A stretch of DNA of 37,537 nucleotides. Origin: Paenisporosarcina sp049671445 (GTDB lineage Bacteria > Bacillota > Bacilli > Bacillales_A > Planococcaceae). The translations under genes and the position numbers were made by a program. Within the stretch, counting starts at the first letter, position 1. Each line of letters begins with the position of its first letter. Below, piece after piece: positions 7,290 to 14,789 of the stretch. Below the pieces are notes generated by a model. It was not told the DNA's origin. It ran no database searches and saw nothing but the letters and a program-made list of their open reading frames with translations. The stretch is from contig NZ_JBATUX010000026.1 in the NCBI RefSeq assembly GCF_049671445.1, positions 1 to 37,537 of the forward strand. Direction: 5' to 3'.

Positions 7290-8123
7290 CTATCTTAGAC
7301 CAAAACTTTTCATAAAAAATATATCATCATCTGAAGGTTCTGTATCAAACTGCTTTTTGTTTTCTACTAATCCTTCTTCTAAGCTTGAGCATGTATTAGC
7401 GATATCAAAGCCTGTTTTTAATTGCTCCCAATAGGAAACGATTTCTTCTCTACTGCACACTGACTCATGTGAGCATACATAATGTTCAGCATCATACTCT
7501 TCAATTAGATCGATTAAAGGAAATAATAATTGATCATCAAAATGGTTATATCCCTGTATCGTTTGACCATAAACAGAGTCGCCTAAAAATAAAGTTTTTT
7601 CCTCGGGAATATATAAAAGGGAAGAATCATCCGTATGAGGGCTCACAACTTGGCGAACCTCACAGGTAATTCCACCTAAATCAATTGTAAGTTCACCATC
7701 GAAAGATAAATCTACATTTCCCGGTATGAAATTCTCTCTACCTGTGATTTCAGCCTTGATACACTTTATTGAAAAATCATTAAAAATACCTTGCTCTTTT
7801 GCGAGTTCTAATGAAGAATCATCATATTTAATTTCTCGATACACATTCATATATTCACTTGTTTTGTGATTAGCAATTGAAACCAAATCCCATTCTGTTA
7901 AACCAAAAGTATGATCCCAGTGGTGGTGTGTTACAACTAAATATTTCACTGGTGGTAAGTCCATTTTATCTAGTTCCATTTTGAATTCTTGTGCCTGTTT
8001 TGGTGAATTTCCTGCATCAACAATTAAACAACAGTCGTCTCCAATGACAAGTCCTAATACTGGTCTGTCAGTTTCATCGCGATTCATCATATAGTAAATT
8101 CTATCAGTTATTTTCTCTAACAT
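7290..8123 (-). CDS. MBL-fold metallo-hydrolase
   Basis: A 277-residue metallo-beta-lactamase-fold hydrolase. The dinuclear metal motif HxHxDH is seen as THHHWDH (H66, H68, D70, H71). Further ligands are probable at SPHTDDSS (His), LFLGDSVYG (bridging Asp) and VCSHES (final His). The start follows AGGAGGAGTG. Substrate is not readable: the fold serves lactonases, glyoxalases, phosphodiesterases and beta-lactamases, and nothing here singles out a beta-lactamase. There is no signal peptide, so it acts in the cytoplasm. It sits inside a minus-strand run with a GNAT gene upstream and membrane proteins downstream. Confidence 0.88.
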   Translation of the reverse strand: MLEKITDRIYYMMNRDETDRPVLGLVIGDDCCLIVDAGNSPKQAQEFKMELDKMDLPPVKYLVVTHHHWDHTFGLTEWDLVSIANHKTSEYMNVYREIKYDDSSLELAKEQGIFNDFSIKCIKAEITGRENFIPGNVDLSFDGELTIDLGGITCEVRQVVSPHTDDSSLLYIPEEKTLFLGDSVYGQTIQGYNHFDDQLLFPLIDLIEEYDAEHYVCSHESVCSREEIVSYWEQLKTGFDIANTCSSLEEGLVENKKQFDTEPSDDDIFFMKSFGLR

Positions 8124-8197
8124 TGATTACACTCCTCCTAGCTATCTATTAAAGTATGGTGATAAATCAATTTGTGTAATTAATCTAATATGAGTAT

Positions 8198-8407
8198 TTA
8201 AGTATGTTTCTCTTTTCTCTTCCTACCTAGATCCCATAATCCGAAACAAACCAATAAGAAAAGAATGAAATATAGAACGACATTCGTAATGGCCAAAAAG
8301 TGATCAATCTCTGCTAATCGAAGAGATAGTTTTATGACCACAACCGTGATAAATGCTAACAGTGTGATTTTATAACGGGAGGAGACTTCGTTGGCTTTTT
8401 GAAACAT
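8198..8407 (-). CDS. small two-segment membrane protein
   Basis: A 69-residue protein with hydrophobic segments at about residues 14-30 (ITLLAFITVVVIKLSLR) and 37-58 (LAITNVVLYFILFLLVCFGLW) and a highly basic C-terminus (GRKRKEKHT). Its ATG follows GGAAGGAG and lies inside the end of the GNAT gene (38-base overlap), which argues for translational coupling. Unknown function. Confidence 0.65.
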   Translation of the reverse strand: MFQKANEVSSRYKITLLAFITVVVIKLSLRLAEIDHFLAITNVVLYFILFLLVCFGLWDLGRKRKEKHT

Positions 8408-8954
8408 TAAGATTCTCCTTCCGTTCTTCTTTTAAAAGACCATAAATGATTCGATCAAGGTATTCACCATGTACTAGTTCGTAGTTTCTTATTCTTCCTT
8501 CTTCTGTAAAACCCAATCGTTCAGGAATTGCTTTGCTTTTATAGTTCTTTGAAGCCATGTTTATTTCTACTTTATTTAGTTGTAAGTCGGTAAAAGCGTG
8601 GTGGATGAATAAATCACATGCCTTGGTTGCTAATCCATATCCTTCAAAATCTTTTCCTAGCCAATACCCAATCTCGGTTTTGTGATTACCCCGATCAATA
8701 AATAGATATCCGATTGAACCTGCAAGTTTCCCTTTATACCAGATTCCTGCCCAAAACCCATTGCTAGAAGCAAATCTATTTAGAGACTTTTTAATAAAAG
8801 TTTCTGAATGATGAACTTCAGTTGTAAATGCAGGGAAGGCAAGCCATTTACCGATACTGTCTCGGTTTTCATCGATTAAGTTAAATAATTCCTCTGCGTG
8901 TCTAGTTTCTAAAATTGATACGTATGTATTCGAATCAATAATTGCTTTAAACAT
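8370..8954 (-). CDS. GNAT acetyltransferase, RimJ/RimL type
   Basis: A 194-residue acetyltransferase of the RimJ/RimL (Acetyltransf_3) class. The N-terminal hallmark is RHAEELFNLIDENRDSIGKWLAF; the acetyl-CoA region is EIGYWLGKDFEGYGLATKACDLFIHHAF; and the C-terminal NYKSKAIPERLGFTEEGRIRN is the usual helix-strand end. Such enzymes acetylate N-termini of ribosomal proteins or small molecules including aminoglycosides; the target is unknown. ATG 8954 is chosen because GGAGGGG lies just upstream, whereas an earlier in-frame start at 8972 has no site. It heads the minus-strand run to 6500. Confidence 0.88.
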   Translation of the reverse strand: MFKAIIDSNTYVSILETRHAEELFNLIDENRDSIGKWLAFPAFTTEVHHSETFIKKSLNRFASSNGFWAGIWYKGKLAGSIGYLFIDRGNHKTEIGYWLGKDFEGYGLATKACDLFIHHAFTDLQLNKVEINMASKNYKSKAIPERLGFTEEGRIRNYELVHGEYLDRIIYGLLKEERKENLNVSKSQRSLLPL

Positions 8955-9050
8955 GTTACCCCTCCGATTCAACGTTCAATGAATTGATTCTTAATCATTT
9001 TCATTATCCATATTGTAAGTATCTCTTATTAATTCGCTAATAATCTGTTC

Positions 9051-9074
9051 AATCCCTTCAAAAAAGGGATTTTG
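9051..9074 (+). other. small hairpin upstream of the TIGR02206 gene
   Basis: AATCCCTT (9051-9058) pairs with AAGGGATT (9064-9071), followed by TTTG. It could be a weak terminator or a leader hairpin; it lies between divergent genes, 50 bases before the downstream start. Confidence 0.3.
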
Positions 9075-9121
9075 TGTAAAATAAACGAATAGGTAGAGAA
9101 GAGTAGGGAGTTGGAAAGGGG

Positions 9122-9823
9122 ATGATGATAATCGAGGAAAATGCATTCGAGATGTTTTCACGTGCACATGTAAGTGCAATAGTAGTTTTTTTCTTTGTTA
9201 TCGTTCTCCTATTTCTTTCAAAAAAGAAATGGTCTTTTCAACCACAAACTCTGCGACGCCTTGAACACTTGTTTGCATGGTCACTACTAGTCATGGATGT
9301 TTTTTATTATATTTGGTTATTTCAAGCGGATAGATGGAATGTCAGCAATTCATTGCCGCTAGAATTATGCAGTATTAGTTTAATCATGACGATTATTCTT
9401 GTGTGGACAGGTAATAAACATGTCTATGATTTTGTCTTTTATGCGGGAATCGGGGGAGCCCTTCAAGCGGTAGCGACACCAGTGCTGGATATGAGTTTTC
9501 CACACTTCCGGTATTTCCACTTCTTTTATACGCATATTGGCATTGTCATAACAGCACTTTATTTTACATGGGTAAAAGGGTATCGACCTACTTTTAAAGG
9601 CATTGTCAAAACGATGGTCGCATTAAATGTGTTGCTGCCAATCGTCTTTGCAATCAATATACTCCTACAAGGAAACTATATGTTTTTACGAATGAAGCCC
9701 ACGAATGGAAGTCTACTTGATTTCTTAGGCCCGTATCCTTGGTATATCCTATCGCTTGAGATTGTTGCATTCGTGATTTTCGTAATTCTATGGTTATTGT
9801 TTAGAAGAAGCACTAGTAAATAA
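9122..9823 (+). CDS. TIGR02206 / TMEM164-family membrane protein (YwaF-like)
   Basis: A 233-residue protein with about six to seven transmembrane segments, matching Bacillus YwaF-like proteins. Recognisable conserved parts are LPLELCSISLIMTIILV, PHFRYFHFFYTHIGIV and the C-terminal GPYPWYILSLEIVAF. The eukaryotic relative TMEM164 is a lipid acyltransferase; the bacterial role is unknown. ATG 9122 (or the next codon, ATG 9125) follows GGAAAGGGG. The gene appears to stand alone, with the divergent GNAT operon on one side and repeat copy 2 on the other. Confidence 0.85.
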   Translation: MMIIEENAFEMFSRAHVSAIVVFFFVIVLLFLSKKKWSFQPQTLRRLEHLFAWSLLVMDVFYYIWLFQADRWNVSNSLPLELCSISLIMTIILVWTGNKHVYDFVFYAGIGGALQAVATPVLDMSFPHFRYFHFFYTHIGIVITALYFTWVKGYRPTFKGIVKTMVALNVLLPIVFAINILLQGNYMFLRMKPTNGSLLDFLGPYPWYILSLEIVAFVIFVILWLLFRRSTSK

Positions 9824-9910
9824 TTTTTGTAACGTTTCTGGCATAGTATAAGTACTTTTATTATTCAAAAGATATGACCTAAATATCTGTTCATTTTAAA
9901 TTTAATAGGT

Positions 9911-10107
9911 GATTGTAGTGAAAGGCGGCGAAAAACATCTGCTCCTGCATCGCTGCGCTAGCTTCGTCGCAAAGATTAGGACCAAAGGCAATTTGCTCCT
10001 AATCTTTCCTGCGGGAAAAGCGAGTCCAGGTGAGACCCCGCAGGAGCTTGTGACGAGGAGGCTCGCGGACCGCCTGCGGAAAGCGTCCGCATGTAACGGA
10101 AATCTAC
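9911..10107. repeat. dispersed GC-rich intergenic repeat, copy 2 (expanded form)
   Basis: It shares with copy 1 the left end GTGATTGTAGTGAAAGGC (from 9909) and the landmarks AGACCCCGCAGGAG, GACGAGGAGG, GCGGAAAGCGTCCGC and AACGGAAATC. Between GGCGGCG and CTGCGGGA it carries about 75 extra bases (roughly 9931-10007). These include a strong hairpin: AAAGATTAGGA (9971-9981) pairs perfectly with TCCTAATCTTT (9997-10007), with CAAA/TTTG continuing the stem. A spurious open frame crosses the element, but there is no coding evidence. Confidence 0.85.
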
Positions 10108-10152
10108 TAAATCGTTTAACAGTAATTTCATGTGGATATACCTGTTTTTAAT

Positions 10153-10192
10153 TAAAAAAAGCAGTGTGAATTCATGTTCGAATTCCACTGCT
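10153..10192 (-). terminator. Rho-independent terminator of the VanY-like gene
   Basis: On the minus strand GCAGTGGAATTC pairs with GAATTC-A-CACTGC (one bulged base), followed by seven Ts. It lies about 60 bases beyond the stop of the minus-strand gene. Confidence 0.8.
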
Positions 10193-10249
10193 AGCATACT
10201 GACTTTGATTATGCGGGTACTAAAAAAAACAACGGTCTAAAATGGAAGC

Positions 10250-11389
10250 TTACTTCTTTTGCTTTCCTGCAATCTCTAAGTATTCTTCAAGCGTTTTTCT
10301 ACTTGCCTTCACTTTTGATGAAACATCACTACCTACATAACGATAGTGCCAAGGCTCATACATATAGCCAGTTATATTTTCTTTGCCTTTGTGATAGCGA
10401 AGAATGAATCCGTATTTATGTGCGTTGGCATACAGCCATTTACCTTCCTTTGTTGAGGCAAACGACTCTTCCAACCAATGAGAACGATTTTTTCCACCAA
10501 AGTCAAAAGCAAGTCCTGTCTGGTGTTCGGAATAGCCTGGTCGAGCACTAAATCGGTCTGCCTTTGTTTTGCCGTATTTTTTCGTGTAATTGGAATATAA
10601 TTGGGCTTGATAGGAATAGGAACGATACGCACTAAAAGCATTCAAGGAAACGCCTTGCTTCTTCGCATCCGCAATCATGGTGTTTACACTACGTTGTGCT
10701 ATAGCATTTACACCTGGATTGTAACTAGATGGCAGTCCGTGTTTCTTATTCACAATCAGTACTCCATCAACATATGTACCGGGTGTTTTCGTTGAGGGAG
10801 CAGGGTAAGTTACTACTACTTTTTTTGCTGGTTTAACAGCCACTTTTGTGGATTTTAAGTATTTCGAGTTTACATAACCCGTCTTAGAACCATATTTAAC
10901 TTTAGACCACGAGCTCTTATAAGAAATCATGGTCACTGCTTTTCCTTTTGGAATAGTAGTTAATCTCTTATACTTTATTGAACCGCCGGCACGAAGGCTT
11001 AAATCAGTAGTCGTCTTATAAGTCGTTGTGTACTTAATCGATGGAGCCTTCACTGCTGATTTTGTTGCAATGTTTGTAGATTTTAGATACTTCGAGCTAA
11101 CATAACCCGTTTTAGAACCATACTTTACTTTCGTCCAAGAACCACTCTTGGACACATACGATACTTGCTTCCCTTTTGGAATGATCGTCAAAACGTTTTG
11201 TTTAATTGAAGCTCCTGAACGGAGGTTTAAATTGTCCGTTGTGTAATAGTTGACGCTTGCAGCTTCAACTTCCACTGTTCTAATTGAAGGGGTAATTCCT
11301 CCTGTTGGCACGACAGTTGTTGCCATCGTCATCATTACTATTGATAAACCTAACTTTGTCATCCACGATTGATTTTTTATTACAATCAT
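10250..11389 (-). CDS. secreted SH3b-SH3b-VanY D-alanyl-D-alanine carboxypeptidase
   Basis: A 379-residue exported cell-wall enzyme. A signal peptide (MTKLGLSIVMMTMATTVVP) leads to two bacterial SH3 domains of about 60 residues each. Each begins NLRSG/SLRAG and ends YGSKTGYVxSKYLK, and they would bind the wall. The C-terminal peptidase M15B domain has the zinc motifs SEHQTGLAFDF (HxxGxAxD) and EPWHYRYVG (ExxH). It should trim the terminal D-Ala of peptidoglycan stem peptides. ATG 11389 directly abuts GAGGAG, which is unusually close. An upstream TTG (11440) overlaps the predicted -10 element and is rejected; ATG 11362 is a further option. Monocistronic, ending at the 10153-10192 terminator. 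Confidence 0.9.
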   Translation of the reverse strand: MIVIKNQSWMTKLGLSIVMMTMATTVVPTGGITPSIRTVEVEAASVNYYTTDNLNLRSGASIKQNVLTIIPKGKQVSYVSKSGSWTKVKYGSKTGYVSSKYLKSTNIATKSAVKAPSIKYTTTYKTTTDLSLRAGGSIKYKRLTTIPKGKAVTMISYKSSWSKVKYGSKTGYVNSKYLKSTKVAVKPAKKVVVTYPAPSTKTPGTYVDGVLIVNKKHGLPSSYNPGVNAIAQRSVNTMIADAKKQGVSLNAFSAYRSYSYQAQLYSNYTKKYGKTKADRFSARPGYSEHQTGLAFDFGGKNRSHWLEESFASTKEGKWLYANAHKYGFILRYHKGKENITGYMYEPWHYRYVGSDVSSKVKASRKTLEEYLEIAGKQKK

Positions 11390-11428
11390 CTCCTCGTTGC
11401 CTGTTAACTCAATACTTCTTTGATTTCC

Positions 11429-11434
11429 ATTATA
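11429..11434 (-). promoter_or_regulatory. -10 element for the VanY-like gene
   Basis: TATAAT on the minus strand, preceded by GGTG, about 40 bases upstream of ATG 11389. No good -35 was found, so support rests on the perfect -10 and its place. Confidence 0.4.
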
Positions 11435-11736
11435 CACCAATCATAGTTTTTGAAGATAGGATCGAAAATTAAAGCTGATATAGTGCCATTCCATATCCGA
11501 CTAAAAAAGGTCGAACACATAAGAAGGAATATTTTTCTTTCTGTAGAATAAATACAAATAATAGAAAAGTACCACTAATTAGCGGTTTACCTGAAAAATT
11601 AAAGTCTTAACGGACCCATAATGGCTATAGAGGGAGACTTGAAGAGGTGCTATGGCAGCTCTTCTTTTGATGAAATTATTTTAAAACGCTATTTATAACT
11701 AATGAGTATCAGTTAGTCCAAGGAGGAGAATAAAGG
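11435..11736. other. gap between divergent genes
   Basis: No supported gene. A hairpin GAAGAG...CTCTTC with inner TGC/GCA pairs (11641-11664) is followed by four Ts and could be a weak terminator or leader structure. A 25-codon frame at 11621-11698 has no ribosome binding site. The SD AGGAGGAG for the next gene lies near 11720. Confidence 0.4.
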
Positions 11737-12222
11737 ATGCAAAAAAAAGTGGAATTAGCCATTAATTTACGAAATGCAGGTCGGAAAAAGGAATCAAATG
11801 AGCTACTTGTGAAAATGGTGGAAAAATTTCCGGATGATCCATTCATTAACTACCAATGTGCATGGAGTTTTGATGTTTTAGGAGATGAGTCAGCGGCCGT
11901 ACCATATTATGAAAATGCCATTAATTTAGGACTATCTGGAAAAGATTTGGAGGGAGCCATAGTAGGATTGGGAAGTACTTATAGAACACTGGGGGAGTAT
12001 GAGAAATCTAAACAAGTATTGCTAAAAGGAATGGACTTATTTCCTGACAATAAAGCAGTTCAAGTATTTTATTCGTTGACACTATATAACCTGAAAGAAC
12101 ATGATCGTGCAATGGAGTTGCTACTGACATGTTTAATAGACACGTCTTCAGATAAAGAAATTTTGAGTTATAAGAAAGCTCTCAATTTCTACTCTGGTAA
12201 ATTGAATGATGTATGGACTTAA
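11737..12222 (+). CDS. tetratricopeptide repeat protein
   Basis: A 161-residue all-helical protein. TPR-like units are visible: about residues 1-34 (KVELAINLRNAGRKKESNELL), 35-69 (PFINYQCAWSFDVLGDESAAVPYYENAINLG), 70-105 (GAIVGLGSTYRTLGEYEKSKQVLLKGMDLFP) and 106-140 (AVQVFYSLTLYNLKEHDRAMELLLTCL). TPRs bind proteins or peptides; the partner is unknown. Close relatives, as I recall, are single-gene cytoplasmic proteins in many Bacillus species. AAGGAGGAG precedes the ATG. The GNAT gene starts 30 bases after the stop and may be co-transcribed. Confidence 0.9.
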   Translation: MQKKVELAINLRNAGRKKESNELLVKMVEKFPDDPFINYQCAWSFDVLGDESAAVPYYENAINLGLSGKDLEGAIVGLGSTYRTLGEYEKSKQVLLKGMDLFPDNKAVQVFYSLTLYNLKEHDRAMELLLTCLIDTSSDKEILSYKKALNFYSGKLNDVWT

Positions 12223-12252
12223 TAATGAATGTGAGAATGGAAGTGAAAAACG

Positions 12253-12729
12253 GTGGTCGTAAAATTAGAAAAAGCAATCGAATCTGATGCGAGCATCATT
12301 TTTGATATTCAAGTAGATGCCTTTCAGCCACTACTTGAAAAATATAAGGATTTTGACACGAATCCTGCAAATGAAACTATTGAGCGAGTCGTCACAAGAA
12401 TTAACAATCCATCTGGCGATTTTTATAAAATAAATGTTGATAATGTGGCTGTTGGTGCTATCTATGTATTGTGGAAAGAGCAAACACAGTTTTGGATAAG
12501 TCCAATGTTTATTTTATCTGCCTATCAAGGGCAAGGGATAGCTCAGAAAGCTCTTACGTTAGTTGAAAAATTGTTCCCACATGCGACAACTTGGGAATTG
12601 GCGACCATTTTAGAAGAAGAACGTAATTGCCATCTATATGAAAAATTAGGATATATCAAGACAGGCGTAATAAAGAAATTAAATAACAACACCACGCTTG
12701 GTTTTTATAAAAAAACATGTAGCCCTTAA
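12253..12729 (+). CDS. GNAT family N-acetyltransferase
   Basis: A 158-residue acetyltransferase. The acetyl-CoA motif is FILSAYQGQGIAQKALTLVEKLF, and the C-terminal signature is NCHLYEKLGYIKTG. The start is GTG 12253; an in-frame stop just upstream (12244) limits the choice, and GGAAGTG lies about eight bases before. The target is unknown. It meets the following minus-strand gene tail to tail with seven bases between. Confidence 0.85.
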   Translation: MVVKLEKAIESDASIIFDIQVDAFQPLLEKYKDFDTNPANETIERVVTRINNPSGDFYKINVDNVAVGAIYVLWKEQTQFWISPMFILSAYQGQGIAQKALTLVEKLFPHATTWELATILEEERNCHLYEKLGYIKTGVIKKLNNNTTLGFYKKTCSP

Positions 12730-12736
12730 TTAATTC

Positions 12737-13213
12737 CTATAACAATGTTTTTAATATCTCTACCTTTTTTAAATCTTTACTATTATTTTTCGTTCTTCTA
12801 TAGCCGTCTTGAAGTGATTTAGAATAGATTTTGAAATAATCTTCGATTGTTACTAAATGATAATTAATGTCGCTATCTTCATATACTTGTAAACGCTTAT
12901 AGTCTACGTCTGCAAAGGCTTCTAAATCTTCTGTAAAGGCAAATCCAATGGTAACATCATTTTTTCTAAACTCATGCTCATGTAAATCACTTAATGTATA
13001 ACCCAATTGTTCTAACGTCTGTTGAAGTGTTTTCCATTGAGTAGTTAAGAAAGATAGGGGAACCAGAATATCAATATCTTGTGGAGAAAAATCAAGTTGA
13101 GTTACTTTTCCGAAACCCAAAGAACCGTACAGTACGGGTACTACATTTAATTGATCGTTTAATACTGCAGCAATAGTTAGAAATTCAGAATATAAATATT
13201 GTTCCCTAGTCAT
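12737..13213 (-). CDS. nucleotidyltransferase-fold protein
   Basis: A 158-residue protein that reads as a minimal nucleotidyltransferase. The motif YGSLGFGK followed by SPQDIDILVP gives the G-S and D-x-D of the polymerase-beta-like fold, and DVTIGFAFTEDLEAFADVDYKRL would supply the third acidic strand. Such proteins include aminoglycoside nucleotidyltransferases and MNT-type antitoxin enzymes; no HEPN partner lies next to it, so a toxin-antitoxin role is not supported. The C-terminus is Lys-rich (KNNSKDLKKVEILKTLL). The start follows GAAGGGAAAC. It has its own divergent upstream region. Confidence 0.65.
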   Translation of the reverse strand: MTREQYLYSEFLTIAAVLNDQLNVVPVLYGSLGFGKVTQLDFSPQDIDILVPLSFLTTQWKTLQQTLEQLGYTLSDLHEHEFRKNDVTIGFAFTEDLEAFADVDYKRLQVYEDSDINYHLVTIEDYFKIYSKSLQDGYRRTKNNSKDLKKVEILKTLL

Positions 13214-13337
13214 TGTTTCCCTTCTCTCTCTTAGAACATAATAATTGTGAGCTGTATTAGCAATAAACTAGTGACACAGTTTTTTAAGGGTCATAATACA
13301 TAGATGATCAACTGGAAAAGTATGAAATTTAAGTCTT

Positions 13338-13358
13338 TATACTTATGAAAAAAGTATA
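13338..13358. promoter_or_regulatory. inverted repeat upstream of the GGDEF promoter
   Basis: TATACTT (13338-13344) and AAGTATA (13352-13358) are perfect complements seven bases apart, about 40 bases before the -10 element. It may be a regulator site; AT-rich chance symmetry is possible. Confidence 0.3.
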
Positions 13359-13397
13359 TAAAGTATTCAGAATCTTACGTGCAATGAAATGAAAATG

Positions 13398-13406
13398 TGC
13401 TATAAT
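13398..13406 (+). promoter_or_regulatory. extended -10 promoter of the GGDEF gene
   Basis: TGC-TATAAT is a perfect extended -10 (TGnTATAAT). No consensus -35 is present 17 bases upstream (CGTGCA), which extended -10 promoters tolerate. It shows that in-frame ATGs at 13389 and 13395 lie outside the transcript. Confidence 0.6.
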
Positions 13407-13436
13407 TTGGATATAATAGTTAAGAAGGTGCAAGAA

Positions 13437-14681
13437 TTGCCAACGTATAAAATTTTTGATATTGGTTTGTTTATAAGCAGTGTATTTGTGGCTCTATTAT
13501 TTGTACCTTTAGAAGTAGATTTAATGAAATATCTGATGGTAAGTTCCATTTACCTTGTTTTTTCTATTATCTATTCCAGTCTTAGAATTCAATATGGTAA
13601 TGGAACTGGAAGTTATGATTATGGTGTTAACTATAGTCAATCATTGGCTTTATTTGCTGGACCATTAGGGCTTTTATTTTTTGAAATCGTACATCGTTTT
13701 ATCATTTTTTTCCAACGAACATATGCTAAAACTGCCGATGAAGATGAATTGACAGATACGTTATATAACATCGGATCTTTCACGCTATATCATACGGTCG
13801 GATACCTCTTCTTCTTTGCGTTATATCCATATGCGCAATCGATTCCATTTGGCTTCTTCCTTCTATTCTTTGTAAGTGCAATCATTGTTAGTTGGCAGGC
13901 CGATACTCTTCTTTTGTTCGCTCTTTATTTAAGTGGCAATATCCGTACTTGGTCGGAAGTTGTGTCATTTTTTAAAAAAAGGAGCATTCTAGATACTGGA
14001 AAAGTTGCTATAACAAATGGGCTTTTATTTTATTTCGTCATGGAAAACCACTGGGACATGTTGATTGTTTTCTTCATCATGAATTATATCGTGAGCAAGT
14101 CTTTCCTTTCTAAACATGAAACGATTCAAAATGAGTTAGAGCGAGACCGTTTCCGTGAAATGGCCTATACAGATTTCATGACAGGATTATCTAATCGAGC
14201 GATGATGGATAAACAGATGGTTGAAATCAATGGTACGAATGAAGTACTTGCCATTGTGGTGGCAGATATCGATAAGTTTAAACAAATCAATGATTCATAT
14301 AATCATGCTATCGGAGATCGGGTTATCCAACATTTTGCAGATATATTAAAATCTCATACGAGCGAAGAAGATTGTGTGTTTCGTAGCGGTGGGGAAGAGT
14401 TTACATTGTTCTTACGAGGTCGTAGTTACGAAGAATGTTTGGAATTCCTTGAATCAATCAGAAGTGATGTAAGTGCTCATCCAGCCATCGTCGAACATAA
14501 TGGCGCTGAAGCAACCATCCCTTATACCGCATCATTTGGTTTGTATTTCAACAAAATGACTGAAGAGTTACCAATGGAGCGAGCGTATATTTACGCAGAT
14601 CAGCTATTACTTGAAGCAAAAGATCTCGGTCGCAATCGAGTGAATGTAAGTGATGGTCAACGAGTTTTAATTCATAGTTAA
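13437..14681 (+). CDS. membrane-bound diguanylate cyclase (GGDEF)
   Basis: A 414-residue protein. Six or so hydrophobic segments fill the first 215 residues and form a membrane sensor that I cannot assign to a named family. A short linker (SKHETIQNELERDRFREMAYTD) joins it to a GGDEF domain (MTGLSNRAMMDK, VADIDKFKQINDSYNHAIGD, FRSGGEEF at about 316-322). GGEEF is an active variant, so cyclic-di-GMP synthesis from two GTP is expected. The inhibitory I-site RxxD is SEED, its Arg lost, so product inhibition at that site is unlikely. I chose TTG 13437, which has AAGAAGGTG six bases upstream; earlier ATGs overlap the promoter. Confidence 0.88.
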   Translation: MPTYKIFDIGLFISSVFVALLFVPLEVDLMKYLMVSSIYLVFSIIYSSLRIQYGNGTGSYDYGVNYSQSLALFAGPLGLLFFEIVHRFIIFFQRTYAKTADEDELTDTLYNIGSFTLYHTVGYLFFFALYPYAQSIPFGFFLLFFVSAIIVSWQADTLLLFALYLSGNIRTWSEVVSFFKKRSILDTGKVAITNGLLFYFVMENHWDMLIVFFIMNYIVSKSFLSKHETIQNELERDRFREMAYTDFMTGLSNRAMMDKQMVEINGTNEVLAIVVADIDKFKQINDSYNHAIGDRVIQHFADILKSHTSEEDCVFRSGGEEFTLFLRGRSYEECLEFLESIRSDVSAHPAIVEHNGAEATIPYTASFGLYFNKMTEELPMERAYIYADQLLLEAKDLGRNRVNVSDGQRVLIHS

Positions 14682-14687
14682 AAATGG

Positions 14688-14714
14688 TCCCCTCAACACG
14701 GTTGAGGGGATTTT
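14688..14714 (+). terminator. Rho-independent terminator after the GGDEF gene
   Basis: TCCCCTCAAC (14688-14697) pairs with GTTGAGGGGA (14701-14710), three-base loop, then TTTTCT. Confidence 0.85.
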
Positions 14715-14732
14715 CTAATTGCACATCCTCGT

Positions 14733-14789
14733 TTGACTTTAATTAGTTTACCCCCTAAACTAAAAAGCAGTATAGGGGGTAAACTAATT
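14733..14789 (+). promoter_or_regulatory. promoter and operator of the MarR-MMPL operon
   Basis: -35 TTGACT (14733-14738), 17-base spacer, -10 TAAACT (14756-14761). The palindrome TTAGTTTA-CCCCC-TAAACTAA (14743-14763) covers the spacer and the -10. A larger perfect 17-bp inverted repeat, 14741-14757 against 14773-14789, places a second half-site (GGGGGTAAACTAA) over the ribosome binding site and start codon. A MarR dimer bound here would block RNA polymerase, so self-repression relieved by a ligand is the obvious model. Confidence 0.8.

Noticed and set aside
7290..8123. Calling the MBL-fold gene a beta-lactamase
   Set aside because: Only the general metal motif is visible and there is no signal peptide; the fold has many other activities.
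9909..10151. 80-codon frame across repeat copy 2
   Set aside because: It reads through the GC-rich non-coding repeat and its hairpin; composition is not protein-like.
11621..11698. 25-codon ATG frame upstream of the TPR gene
   Set aside because: No ribosome binding site, and it contains the hairpin at 11641-11664.
12737..13213. Toxin-antitoxin (MNT/HEPN) reading of the nucleotidyltransferase-like gene
   Set aside because: No HEPN-like partner is adjacent; neighbours are a convergent GNAT and a divergent GGDEF gene.
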